Shown here: piece by piece, positions 1 through 7,669 of the stretch | Layout: each line of letters opens with the position of its first letter | Numbering within the stretch: position 1 is the first letter of the stretch | Assembly: GCA_003599815.1 (NCBI GenBank) | Contig: QZJZ01000041.1 | Coordinates: 1-32,666 of the forward strand | Origin: Candidatus Auribacter fodinae | GTDB lineage: Bacteria; Auribacterota; Auribacteria; Auribacterales; Auribacteraceae | Direction of reading: 5' to 3' | DNA length: 32,666 nucleotides | Notes under the pieces: model-generated | The model's database searches: none | What the model was told of the DNA's origin: nothing | Seen by the model: the letters and a program-made list of their open reading frames with translations, nothing else | Position numbers and translations under genes: made by a program

Positions 1-114
1 TATTTTGTAGTTACTCATTGTTCCTTCCCGGTGTTTGATGATTGTCGTTTCAGGTTTAGGGTTGCCGGATAACGATGAAGATAGAATGGTTTTTTCAGGA
101 ATCGGGGTATTCTA

Positions 115-513
115 ATGAGATACGCAGAAATAAGCAGGGCAGTAAATGCCGCTGTGCATTCAGAGGGTATTTTTTTGGCGTGCTCGCATTCAAGGGGAAC
201 AATTTTTACCGATCGCGTTACGTCGGTTGAAGCGGTTCCCGCTACAAACACGCTTAAGGTATCCGGTTGTTTTCAGACCATTACTCTCACTAATCTCTGG
301 GATAATAACAATGCCTCTTTAATGATTCATGAGGAGAACGGAGGAAATTGTTTTCAGATTGTTGGTGTTGTATCGGAGATTATACCGTGTGATGGCGAAT
401 CAAACGGGTATACTCATTCGTTAATCTTAATATTAAAGCCAAAACATGTTTTATGTATGAACGAACCTGCGCATGATACGCATGTGGAGGAATCGCTGTT
501 TCATCCTGTATAA
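115..513 (+). CDS. Small FMN-binding split-barrel (pyridoxamine-phosphate-oxidase-like) protein, putative
   Basis: 132-residue protein. The order of elements fits the small PNPOx-like split-barrel family: an N-terminal helix (about 7-15), strands with GIFLACS (18-24), a segment TLTNLWDNNNASLMI (about 56-70) that resembles the family pattern of a conserved Thr-Leu-x-Asn-Leu followed by Asn and a beta strand, then FQIVGVVSEI (about 80-89), which matches the strand closing the barrel. Such proteins bind FMN or related cofactors, but substrate and reaction cannot be read here. The ATG follows a GGGGT element seven bases upstream, which is only a fair ribosome binding site. The last six codons and the stop lie inside the left arm of the inverted repeat at 496-657, so the C-terminus may have been altered by insertion of that element. 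The family assignment is by eye only and could be wrong. Confidence 0.6.
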   Translation: MRYAEISRAVNAAVHSEGIFLACSHSRGTIFTDRVTSVEAVPATNTLKVSGCFQTITLTNLWDNNNASLMIHEENGGNCFQIVGVVSEIIPCDGESNGYTHSLILILKPKHVLCMNEPAHDTHVEESLFHPV

Positions 514-657
514 ATGAGAAATGGTACGGGCGCATCATCCGGGATATTCATCAGCTATGTGCTGCACTCACTGTCCAACCTTTTTAGCGGCCTGTGCGTC
601 GGCCGTGCACGAGATTTATATCGCCCGTATTTTTCTCATTTATACAGGATGAAACAG
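496..657. repeat. 162-bp element with long near-perfect terminal inverted repeats
   Basis: The left arm (496-532) and right arm (622-657) are reverse complements: 26 bp outermost match perfectly, then a 3/2-base bulge, then 8 more perfect pairs ending in TACGGGCG. The match stops sharply at both outer ends. The 89-bp interior is not symmetric and encodes nothing recognisable. The left arm carries the last codons of the upstream gene and the right arm ends 22 bases before the mutM ribosome binding site. No clear target duplication flanks it. It could be a MITE-like insertion, an invertible segment, or a very long RNA stem between two co-oriented genes. There is no T-tract, so an ordinary terminator is unlikely. 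Confidence 0.8.
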
Positions 658-689
658 TCAGTCTTCTGAGACTTGTTTTGGAGGTATAT

Positions 690-1472
690 ATGCCGGAACT
701 GCCTGAAGTAGAAACATTTCGCTCCTATTTTAAACAATTCGCCCTGAACCGCGTGGTCGTAGCTATCAGTATACAGGATGAACGGATTATAGCGGGGACA
801 GGAACTGAAAAAATCTGGAAATATTGCATGAACAGGCAGTTTGTAGAAGCTGAAAGGTATGGCAAATATCTTTTAGCGGAGACAGAGGAGGGCGCCTGCC
901 TTGTGTTTCATTTCGGTATGACCGGGTATCTTGTGTCTGCCATACATCAGGCACATTTACCTGTTCATACTCGTTTTGTTATTCATTTTCATGATAATAC
1001 ATTGTTAGGTTTTGTAAACCAGCGGTTGTTTGGAAGGGTAACAATATGCGCTTCGCCTTCCGAATTTATTCAGGTGAAAAAACTGGGTCCGGACGCCATG
1101 GCTGTTTCGATTGATGAGTTCGCCACGGTACTGAAGTCCAGTTCAGGCGCCATAAAAACCGTATTGATGGATCAGCATCGTATCGCAGGTATCGGTAACC
1201 TGTATTCTGATGAGGCATTATTCCAGACAGGGATTCATCCCTCTGCACGGGCTGATACTCTGGACAGCAGTAAGGTAGCTTTTCTGTATGATACCGTTCG
1301 GCGGATTCTTGGGGAATCCATCGCGTGCAACGCTGATTTTTCCGCGCTTCCGGCAGATTATCTTGTGAACAACCGGAATAGAAACGCTGTCTGCCCGCGG
1401 TGCGGAACGCGCTTGTGTACCGATAAGATCGGCGGGAGGACGGCGTATTTCTGCGCGAAGTGCCAGAGCTAA
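690..1472 (+). CDS. mutM: Formamidopyrimidine-DNA glycosylase (MutM/Fpg)
   Basis: Bifunctional base-excision repair glycosylase and AP lyase that removes 8-oxoguanine and formamidopyrimidines. The protein, 260 residues as usual for the family, starts MPELPEVET, giving the catalytic N-terminal Pro and Glu3. It has the conserved Lys in RYGKYLL near residue 57. The helix-two-turn-helix signature is GIGNLYSDEALFQTGIHP. The C-terminal zinc finger is Cys-x2-Cys-x16-Cys-x2-Cys (CPRC ... CAKC) with the conserved Gly-Arg before the last pair. The ATG at 690 is preceded by GGAGG at 680-684 with 5-base spacing. A longer in-frame GTG at 594 is rejected because Pro2 must become the N-terminus for catalysis. 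The stop overlaps the stop of the convergent aas-like gene by three bases. Confidence 0.96.
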   Translation: MPELPEVETFRSYFKQFALNRVVVAISIQDERIIAGTGTEKIWKYCMNRQFVEAERYGKYLLAETEEGACLVFHFGMTGYLVSAIHQAHLPVHTRFVIHFHDNTLLGFVNQRLFGRVTICASPSEFIQVKKLGPDAMAVSIDEFATVLKSSSGAIKTVLMDQHRIAGIGNLYSDEALFQTGIHPSARADTLDSSKVAFLYDTVRRILGESIACNADFSALPADYLVNNRNRNAVCPRCGTRLCTDKIGGRTAYFCAKCQS

Positions 1473-4120
1473 AGCATAGATTTAAGTTTTCTGTAATCAG
1501 CCTTGCCGTTGCCAAGAACAGGAATTGACTCTATGCGGATGACTCGCCGGATATTATGAATAGGGCTGAACCCTGCTGAGCGTATAACTGAATTTGCCTG
1601 TTCACGATCAATATTTTTGACTGAGAAAAGGACAATTTCCGGGGCGTGCTCATCGCCTGCGGCTTCAACAGCGCATACCTGCCCCTCGTCGTCTTCGGTC
1701 ATGAACGCCTTCAGGAGTACTGACTCAATAGCAGGCAGAGAAATCATCTCTCCGCCGATTTTCACAAATCGTTTCAGCCGTCCGCGAAACGTTATTATGC
1801 CGTCTGCGGAAATACTGACAAGGTCGCCCGTATTATACCATGAAGCACCCTGTGCCTCAATAAACGGCGACGGCCCGCCGTAGTGCAGGTATCCGTGAAA
1901 AACGCTTGGGCCCCTGACGAGAAGAAGCCCTGCCACATCAGGTTTTGTTAGTGGCTTAAATGTTTCATGGTCAACAATTAAGTAGGTGTACGACGGCAGA
2001 GTCCGCCCAATAGTAAACGGTACGGGGCATGCCTCACGGTTTACCGCTATAATCGGGGAGCATTCCGTAACTCCGTATCCTTCAAGGACAGTAACCTTTT
2101 GAGCCAACGATTGAAGTCGGGCATACACTGATTCCGAACATTTTTCCGCGCCTGTAACCGCAATGCGCAGTGAGTCGAGCTGGCCCGGTTCAGCGGCGCG
2201 CATGACGCCATTAAGGAACGTCGGGGTACCGACCAGAAGTGTCGCCTTATACGCGTTTATGAGGCGCGCTATCTGAGCGGATTCGGTTGGATTGGCGTGA
2301 AATACCGCCCGCATTCCGTAACATAGCGGAAGGAGAATGGTCACCGTTAGTCCGAAAGAATGAAATGGCGGGAGGAACCCGATAACGCTGTCGCTCCTGC
2401 GGAGCGTAACTGCCGAGGATATGTCACGCAGGTTGGCAATGAGGTTGCCTTGTGTCAGGGGTACTGCTTTGGGCACATTTTCCGATCCGCTGGTGAATAA
2501 TATTACTGCGGTATCAGGCACGTCAGCCTGATAGAGGTTTTTCCATGAGATTCTGCTTTTTAACAAACCGGACATTTTCTGCCGTAACGAGATACGCCGG
2601 GCAAGATCTTCAAGAAAGTAAAAGCGGCCTGATATATCATCGCAGGTTATGCCTTGCTGGCTCAGCTTTTCAACAAGCAGGCGTGATGTTATGACCTGTT
2701 GTACCGATAGTAAATCCAGAGAATGCTGTACGTTTCGGATGCCTGTCGTCCAGTTGACCATAACCGGGGTTTTTCCGGCGCTCAATACCGCAAGGTACAT
2801 AATCGCGGCAGTAGCGGATGCGGGCATCATGATGCCGATATAGTCGCCTGGCAGTTTTTGAAAAACCGGCTGTAGTATGAGCAGGGCGCAGGTAACGTCA
2901 CGGTACGTTTTCACACCGCTTAACTGGTCGGCGATGATCGCGCGGCTGGGACATTCAGCCGCTTTTTTCAGGAATATGCGCAGTATAGTATCGCCCTCTG
3001 GCATAGATAGTTGAGCGCAGTCCGCGTGTTTTAGCCAGAGCGGCGGTACCGGTTTGATGTCTACTTCACGGGTGGATATTGCTTTACCCACTGCGGCGAG
3101 GAGCACGTCATTTACTGTGGTGAGCGCTTCCGGCGTACCCGCGGAAAACCCGAACTCTTCTTCCAGCCATGAGTTAAGGTCTGCCAGTGCGAGGCTGTCA
3201 AGTCCAAGATCGTAGTTAAGGCGTTGTTCCCCTGTGATATGAGGCATACCGGATAGTTCTTTAAGATGCAACATGACAATGTGGCGCGTCGCTTCTGGAA
3301 CGGAGCCCGCGTCTCCTTTAATATAATGTATAGCGGGGTCGGGGCGGTCTTCAGGTTTTGATCCTTGCCAGAAGTAATAGGGAACATATCTGTTCGGAGC
3401 GGCATTGCTGTTAAAGAATGATTCCAGCCATGCATTGATTTCCTGCCGGCTCCCGGAACGGGGCATATCTGCCGCTTCAATGAATTCGTATTCCACTGTA
3501 CGGCGGGGCATAAAAAAAAGCAGGTCGCAGGCAAGAAAGCGAAGCGCTTCCCGTAAAACTTTTCCTGCATGCGGGCGTTGCCCGTTGAATCCAAAACTGA
3601 ATTTACTTCCCCATAACCCATTCTGGCGTATAAGGATAATGCGTACTTCCGGAAGTGCTTCCAGAATGGCTTTTACACTGCTTGTTGCGCCAATTTCTTC
3701 CTTGTATGAGCGTTTTATTCGTCCTGCAGGGTATAGCAGGACATTATCACCGTTTTTAAGCCAGTTGATTATATCATCCGTCACAGAACCTTTCTGTTGA
3801 GCCTGCTCGATGCCTGACCTCTCCAGATTGGGGATCGGTTTGACGCCGAGGTACCGTGACAGCGGGCCGATTATCGGGCGGTTGACCTGATACTCGTCAG
3901 CGATTGCCTTGGGAGTGAATAGCGGATACAGAATGGAGAACATCAGTACGGGATCAATCAGCGCCGGATGGTTTGCCAGAAAAAAAATGCCGGTATGCCC
4001 GTTTTTATATACAGCTTTCAATCCTGATATCTTTTTTTTATACCTCAGCCTTAATAAAAATCGAGTACTATATATAATGATGTTTCCAACCATTTTTTTG
4101 GGAAAGAAAACTGAACTCAC
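1469..4120 (-). CDS. Aas-like fusion: PlsC acyltransferase, acyl carrier protein, acyl-ACP synthetase
   Basis: 883 residues, three domains. (1) A PlsC-type lysophospholipid acyltransferase with the NHPALID (His-x4-Asp) motif at about 50-56 and the YPAGR motif at about 130. (2) A short acyl carrier domain with the phosphopantetheine site GLDSLAL, Ser near 309. (3) An AMP-forming ligase with the P-loop ILFTSGSENVPK near 540, GYGVTECSP, YNTGDL, KIGGEMIS and a final GNGKADY carrying the catalytic Lys. E. coli Aas has the first and third activities and reacylates lysophosphatidylethanolamine; the central ACP is an addition. Inferred role: activating free fatty acids and passing them to membrane lysophospholipid. 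The start chosen is GTG at 4120, with AAGGAG at 4128-4133 and 7-base spacing. The longest ORF (ATG at 4246) adds 42 residues with no family match and no ribosome binding site. Confidence 0.88.
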   Translation of the reverse strand: MSSVFFPKKMVGNIIIYSTRFLLRLRYKKKISGLKAVYKNGHTGIFFLANHPALIDPVLMFSILYPLFTPKAIADEYQVNRPIIGPLSRYLGVKPIPNLERSGIEQAQQKGSVTDDIINWLKNGDNVLLYPAGRIKRSYKEEIGATSSVKAILEALPEVRIILIRQNGLWGSKFSFGFNGQRPHAGKVLREALRFLACDLLFFMPRRTVEYEFIEAADMPRSGSRQEINAWLESFFNSNAAPNRYVPYYFWQGSKPEDRPDPAIHYIKGDAGSVPEATRHIVMLHLKELSGMPHITGEQRLNYDLGLDSLALADLNSWLEEEFGFSAGTPEALTTVNDVLLAAVGKAISTREVDIKPVPPLWLKHADCAQLSMPEGDTILRIFLKKAAECPSRAIIADQLSGVKTYRDVTCALLILQPVFQKLPGDYIGIMMPASATAAIMYLAVLSAGKTPVMVNWTTGIRNVQHSLDLLSVQQVITSRLLVEKLSQQGITCDDISGRFYFLEDLARRISLRQKMSGLLKSRISWKNLYQADVPDTAVILFTSGSENVPKAVPLTQGNLIANLRDISSAVTLRRSDSVIGFLPPFHSFGLTVTILLPLCYGMRAVFHANPTESAQIARLINAYKATLLVGTPTFLNGVMRAAEPGQLDSLRIAVTGAEKCSESVYARLQSLAQKVTVLEGYGVTECSPIIAVNREACPVPFTIGRTLPSYTYLIVDHETFKPLTKPDVAGLLLVRGPSVFHGYLHYGGPSPFIEAQGASWYNTGDLVSISADGIITFRGRLKRFVKIGGEMISLPAIESVLLKAFMTEDDEGQVCAVEAAGDEHAPEIVLFSVKNIDREQANSVIRSAGFSPIHNIRRVIRIESIPVLGNGKADYRKLKSML

Positions 4121-4131
4121 CGTGTATCTCC

Positions 4132-4153
4132 TTAGTGTGTTGATTAACACTAA
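4132..4153 (-). promoter_or_regulatory. Inverted repeat overlapping the aas-like ribosome binding site
   Basis: Perfect 7-bp arms TTAGTGT (4132-4138) and ACACTAA (4147-4153) with an 8-base gap. On the minus-strand transcript this could form a hairpin that includes the first bases of the AAGGAG ribosome binding site (4128-4133). It lies between the candidate promoter and the start codon, so it could be an operator or a translational control hairpin. AT-rich palindromes arise easily by chance, so this is a weak call. Confidence 0.3.
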
Positions 4154-4200
4154 ATTGCATATAGTGAATGGACAGTAAGCTGTCCTTATCATCCTTGCAT

Positions 4201-4209
4201 AGTATACCA
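4201..4209 (-). promoter_or_regulatory. Candidate extended -10 promoter for the aas-like gene
   Basis: On the minus strand the sequence reads TGGTATACT, an extended -10 (TGn) with a five-of-six TATAAT match. No convincing -35 is present, as is usual for extended -10 promoters. Transcription would begin near 4194 and give a leader of about 74 bases before the GTG at 4120. It lies inside the longest ORF, which supports the shorter gene model. Confidence 0.4.
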
Positions 4210-4304
4210 TCAGGAAAAGGCGATAAAAAGAAAAGATATTTTCCATTATGTGATAATCACTAAACTATCTAAATAATATGGGAGCGCTGAAGAAGATTCC
4301 AAGT

Positions 4305-4426
4305 TCCTCTTTTAAGATGTCATCACGAGGAGCGTTAGCGACGTGGTGATCTCAAAATGAATAGAGCTGAGATTGCCACAGCCCCTGCGGGGCAGAGCAA
4401 TGACATTCTCTTGTGACTTTTTCATC
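4305..4426. repeat. Dispersed palindromic intergenic repeat, copy 1
   Basis: The core runs from GTCATCACGAGGAGCG to GCAATGAC and contains two imperfect hairpins, the first pairing ATCAC with GTGAT. It shares with copy 2 (25169-25298) not only the core but also the left flank TCTTTTAAGATG and a right flank ending CTTTTTCATC, giving a unit of about 122-130 bp. The third copy lies at 32569-32666. Repeats of this general type are widespread in environmental bacterial genomes. No transposase is linked to them here. Confidence 0.85.
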
Positions 4427-4568
4427 TTTCTCAATATAGTTTTTTGATTGGTGCCTTGTGATAAAATAGATAGAATGTATTTGTACTTTTAAACCGGAAT
4501 AGAATCAAAATAATATCAGCTTTATTGATTTTGTAATTGAGATGCAAGGCTTTTTTTGCGACTATTAA

Positions 4569-6266
4569 GTGATGGGATTAAACCTTAACGAAGATTGTGC
4601 TATGTTTGATTATCAGTTACGGGATTTGCTTGATCTGTCAATAATACAAAAGATGGCTGATTCTCATTATCGGACAACGGGTATGCCGATCGGGATTATC
4701 GATGCGATTGACGATTCAGTCCTTGTCGGAGCCGGCTGGCAGGATATCTGCGTGTATTTTCACCGGGCAAATCCCATATCGCTCAAGAGGTGCAGGGAGA
4801 GCGACAGCTTAATCAAAGCGTGCCTTGTCAAAGGGGAAGCGTACCAGTATAAATGTAAAAACGGCTTATGGGACATTGGGATGCCTATTATTGTGTCTGA
4901 AAAGCATTTGGCGACCATGTTTCTTGGGCAGTTCTTTTATGAAGGCGAAAAACCTGACAGGGATTTTTTTATTACTCAGGCACATGAATTTAATTTTGAG
5001 CTTGAAAGTTATTTATCCGCGCTTGACTGCACGCCTGTATTTACCCACGAAAAAGTTAATTATATACTTGAATATGACAAAGCTCTTATTAATTTTATCT
5101 CTGATATCGCGGAAAATACGTTATTGCGTATCAAGGCGAATGAGGAATTGCGAATGAGCGAGGAACGGTATTCGCTGGCGCAGAGGGTGGCAAAAATCGG
5201 CAGTTGGGACTGGAATATTAAAACCGGAGACCTGCATTGGTCGGATCAGGTCGGCCCATTATTCGGGTTTCCGCAGGGAGAACTGAAACTAACCTATGAA
5301 GATTACCTTCGTTGCGTGTACCCGCCAGACCGTCAGTTTGTCAAGGATACTGTCAACAGAGCTGTCAGCGAGCATCAGGAGTATTATATAGAACATCGGA
5401 TCGTATGGCCGGACAGCACAATACGATGGATATCAGCAACAGGCAGTGTTTTTTACGATTCGGATAACAATCCTGTCCGAATGCTGGGTGTGGCTCAGGA
5501 TATTACTGAACGTAAACACCATGAAGAAAGAACGGAAAATTTACTCAAGGAAATGGAGCAGAGAAATGCTGAAATGGAACGGTTCCTGTACACCGCTTCT
5601 CACGATTTGAAAACACCACTGATTACCATTGAGGGGTTTCTGGGGCTCCTTGAACAATCTATAGGTTCGCAATGCATTGATAAAAGCAAAGATTTCATCA
5701 GGCGGATGAATAGTGCCGCCCGAAAAATGCGCCAGTTGCTGGAAGAACTGGTGGAGCTGTCCAAAGTCGGGCGTATAATCGGGACGTATGAACACATTGA
5801 TTTCAAAGCCCTCATTGATGAGGCAAAACAAATGTTCGAGGAGCGCCTGCGGAGCAAAAATATAGCAGTGATTGCTGATGAGCATTTTCCTGCAATAACC
5901 GGAGACCGCAAACGATTGCTGGAAGTGATGGTTAATCTTATAGATAACGCGGTGAAATATATCGGAAACACCCCCGAACCGCGGATAAAAATCGGATCGT
6001 ATAAAGATGGAAACGACTCGGTTATTTATATTGAGGATAACGGGATGGGAATGAACCCGAAATATTTTGATAAAGTGTTCAATTTGTTTGAGAAGCTGGA
6101 TCATGCCACGGAAGGAAGTGGAATCGGGCTTGCCCTCGTCAAACGGATTATAGATGTACATGGAGGCAGAATCTGGATTGAATCCGACGGCGAGGGGAAA
6201 GGATGTTCTTTCCATTTTACAATACCCTCTCCCGAACATACTGTCACTGATGATGTTCATAAATAA
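4569..6266 (+). CDS. PocR-PAS sensor histidine kinase, cytoplasmic
   Basis: 565 residues with no membrane segment. Residues about 15-185 match the PocR ligand-sensing domain, with spaced Cys residues (RCRES, KACL, YKCKNGLWDIGMPI) and the FLGQFFY strand. Residues about 195-325 are a PAS_3-type fold (IGSWDWNIKTG; ending in GVAQDITERK), followed by a short coiled coil. The HisKA phospho-acceptor is in SHDLKTPL, His near 345. The ATPase domain has NLIDNAVKY (N box), DNGMGMN (G1), FNLFEKL (F box) and GSGIGLALV (G2). It should phosphorylate itself in response to a small cytoplasmic ligand. No response regulator is adjacent, so the partner is unknown. The listed start is GTG, followed directly by ATG at 4572; neither has a good ribosome binding site, and ATG at 4602 is also possible. 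Confidence 0.9.
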   Translation: MMGLNLNEDCAMFDYQLRDLLDLSIIQKMADSHYRTTGMPIGIIDAIDDSVLVGAGWQDICVYFHRANPISLKRCRESDSLIKACLVKGEAYQYKCKNGLWDIGMPIIVSEKHLATMFLGQFFYEGEKPDRDFFITQAHEFNFELESYLSALDCTPVFTHEKVNYILEYDKALINFISDIAENTLLRIKANEELRMSEERYSLAQRVAKIGSWDWNIKTGDLHWSDQVGPLFGFPQGELKLTYEDYLRCVYPPDRQFVKDTVNRAVSEHQEYYIEHRIVWPDSTIRWISATGSVFYDSDNNPVRMLGVAQDITERKHHEERTENLLKEMEQRNAEMERFLYTASHDLKTPLITIEGFLGLLEQSIGSQCIDKSKDFIRRMNSAARKMRQLLEELVELSKVGRIIGTYEHIDFKALIDEAKQMFEERLRSKNIAVIADEHFPAITGDRKRLLEVMVNLIDNAVKYIGNTPEPRIKIGSYKDGNDSVIYIEDNGMGMNPKYFDKVFNLFEKLDHATEGSGIGLALVKRIIDVHGGRIWIESDGEGKGCSFHFTIPSPEHTVTDDVHK

Positions 6267-6568
6267 TCGACCTGAATTCGCCATGAGGCAGTTTAAAAGA
6301 AGAATTAGAGGCTTTTTCAGCGCGCCAACATTACTCCTTTGTTCTTCAGGTAATTATCGGTCAATGAACGCGCGGCATTCTGTTTTGTCAAGCGAACGAA
6401 GGTTCTACGATGTGATGCTAATTGATAACTAAATATTTCTGAACTCAGATTAAATACTTACACAAATAGAAATTAAAGTTCTTGCGTAAATTTTACAAAC
6501 TTATATAATTAGTTTTCTATCCGTTGTAGAAACTCTGTATTCCATCTCATTGTGGAGGCGTTAAGCAT
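6267..6568. other. Intergenic region upstream of the polysaccharide operon
   Basis: About 300 bp. The part 6267-6430 is open in frame with a short ORF that starts inside the kinase gene; it has no ribosome binding site and no recognisable product. The part 6430-6568 becomes strongly AT-rich and contains the operon promoter at 6482-6509 and the neuB ribosome binding site. No terminator for the kinase gene and no RNA gene were found. Confidence 0.5.
6482..6509 (+). promoter_or_regulatory. Sigma70-type promoter of the neuB polysaccharide operon
   Basis: TTGCGT (6482-6487), a 16-base spacer, and a perfect TATAAT (6504-6509) in AT-rich surroundings. Transcription should start near 6516 and give a leader of about 53 bases before the neuB ATG. 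The htpG promoter at 29900-29927 has nearly the same form (TTGCGC, 16 bases, TATAAT). It is the only strong candidate before the 15-gene unit. Confidence 0.65.
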
Positions 6569-7669
6569 ATGAAATCCATTAAGTTCGGCAAAAGTGTTAT
6601 TTCCTCGGACGGGCCCTGTTATTTTATCGCTGAAATTGGTCATAATCATCAGGGAGATTTTTCCAAAGCATTAGAAATGATCAAGGTTGCCGCCGAATGC
6701 GGTGCGGACGCGGTAAAATTTCAGAAACGTGATAATAAGTCATTGTACACTAAGGCTATGTATAATAAGCCGTATGACAATGAAAATAGTTTTGGCGATA
6801 CCTATGGAGAACACCGTGAGTTTCTTGAATTCGGGTGGGATGAATATGTGGAATTGAAACAATGCGCGGAAGAGAATAACGTGGAATTCATGAGCACGGT
6901 TTTTGACTTTGCCAGCCTTGAGTTTTTGGAACGGCTTGGCATAGGCAGTTACAAGATCGCGTCCGCTGACGTCACCAATATACCGCTCATTACGGAAGTT
7001 GCTCGCACCGGAAAGCCTGTTATATTGTCAACCGGCGCCGCAATGCTTGATGAAGTGCGGAAGGCATACGATACTATTCTTAGATTTCATGATAAACTGT
7101 GCCTCCTGCACTGCACCTGTTCGTATCCAGCGGAATATGAAACACTGAGCCTGAAAGTGATACAGACACTCAAAAACGAGTTTCCCGAAGCGGTAATCGG
7201 ATATTCCGGTCATGATAACGGTATTTTAGCGCCGGTTATAGCGTATATGCTGGGCGCAACCGTAGTTGAGAAACATTTTACACTGAACCATGCATCTAAG
7301 GGGACAGACCATAAGTTTTCTCTGGAACCAATCGGGTTGAAAAAGCAGATCAGGGATCTGAAGCGCATTGATGTCGCTCTCGGAGACGGAACGAAAAAAA
7401 TATGGGATTATGAAATCAGCGCCCGCAAAAAAATGGGCAAAAGCCTCTACTTCGCTCAATCCCTGCCTGCAGGGCATATCCTGACCAAAGATGATATCGT
7501 ACTGAAATCTCCGGGTGACGGTTTGCTTCCATATGAACTGAACAATGTAGTCGGCTGTCAGTTAATGGTTGATGTTAAGGAAGAACAACTGATAAGTTAT
7601 GACCAGCTTGCAACCTCCACACGAAAATCTCTTGAGGATGAAGAAGAACTTATACTCTCTGGCGCATAA
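6569..7669 (+). CDS. neuB: NeuB-family nonulosonic/ulosonic acid synthase
   Basis: 366-residue enzyme that condenses phosphoenolpyruvate with an aldose to make a 2-keto-3-deoxy sugar acid. The NeuB TIM-barrel motifs are AEIGHNHQGD (about 21-30), GADAVKFQKRD, YKIASADVTN, LSTGAA, LLHCTCSYPA, GYSGHD and VEKHFTLNH. The C-terminal SAF/antifreeze-like domain runs from about 290 to 360 (KSLYFAQSLPAGHILTKDDI, GLLP). The start ATG has GGAGG at 6554-6558 with 10-base spacing. It opens the operon and overlaps the phosphatase gene. The substrate (ManNAc, mannose 6-phosphate, legionaminic or other precursor) cannot be decided from sequence. The phosphatase next door and the absence of NeuC or epimerase genes favour a phosphorylated aldose. 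The family call is firm; the exact product is not. Confidence 0.92.
   Translation: MKSIKFGKSVISSDGPCYFIAEIGHNHQGDFSKALEMIKVAAECGADAVKFQKRDNKSLYTKAMYNKPYDNENSFGDTYGEHREFLEFGWDEYVELKQCAEENNVEFMSTVFDFASLEFLERLGIGSYKIASADVTNIPLITEVARTGKPVILSTGAAMLDEVRKAYDTILRFHDKLCLLHCTCSYPAEYETLSLKVIQTLKNEFPEAVIGYSGHDNGILAPVIAYMLGATVVEKHFTLNHASKGTDHKFSLEPIGLKKQIRDLKRIDVALGDGTKKIWDYEISARKKMGKSLYFAQSLPAGHILTKDDIVLKSPGDGLLPYELNNVVGCQLMVDVKEEQLISYDQLATSTRKSLEDEEELILSGA

Larger units (their letters stand above)
4121..4568. other. Intergenic region between aas-like gene and histidine kinase
   Basis: About 450 bp between divergent genes. It holds the candidate aas-like promoter and leader palindrome (4132-4209) and dispersed repeat copy 1 (4305-4426). 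The rest (4427-4568) is AT-rich and should contain the promoter of the histidine kinase. I could not place a convincing -35/-10 pair there. No RNA gene is visible. Confidence 0.5.

Noticed and set aside
496..657. Ordinary rho-independent terminator after the first gene
   Set aside because: The loop is 89 bases and no T-tract follows the right arm.
594..689. Longer mutM start (GTG at 594)
   Set aside because: It would add 32 residues before the catalytic Pro, overlaps the inverted repeat and has no ribosome binding site, whereas ATG 690 has GGAGG and the MPELPEVE start.
1066..1515. 149-codon minus-strand ORF opposite mutM
   Set aside because: It lies antisense to a well-supported gene, overlaps the end of the aas-like gene and has no recognisable domain.
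3112..3621. 169-codon minus-strand ORF in another frame of the aas-like gene
   Set aside because: Same-strand shadow of a clear multidomain protein; no domain and no ribosome binding site.
5541..6284. 247-codon minus-strand ORF opposite the histidine kinase
   Set aside because: Antisense to conserved HisKA and ATPase motifs; the translated sequence has no family resemblance.
6154..6432. 92-codon ORF running out of the kinase gene
   Set aside because: Begins inside the kinase G2 region in another frame, has no ribosome binding site and no recognisable product.
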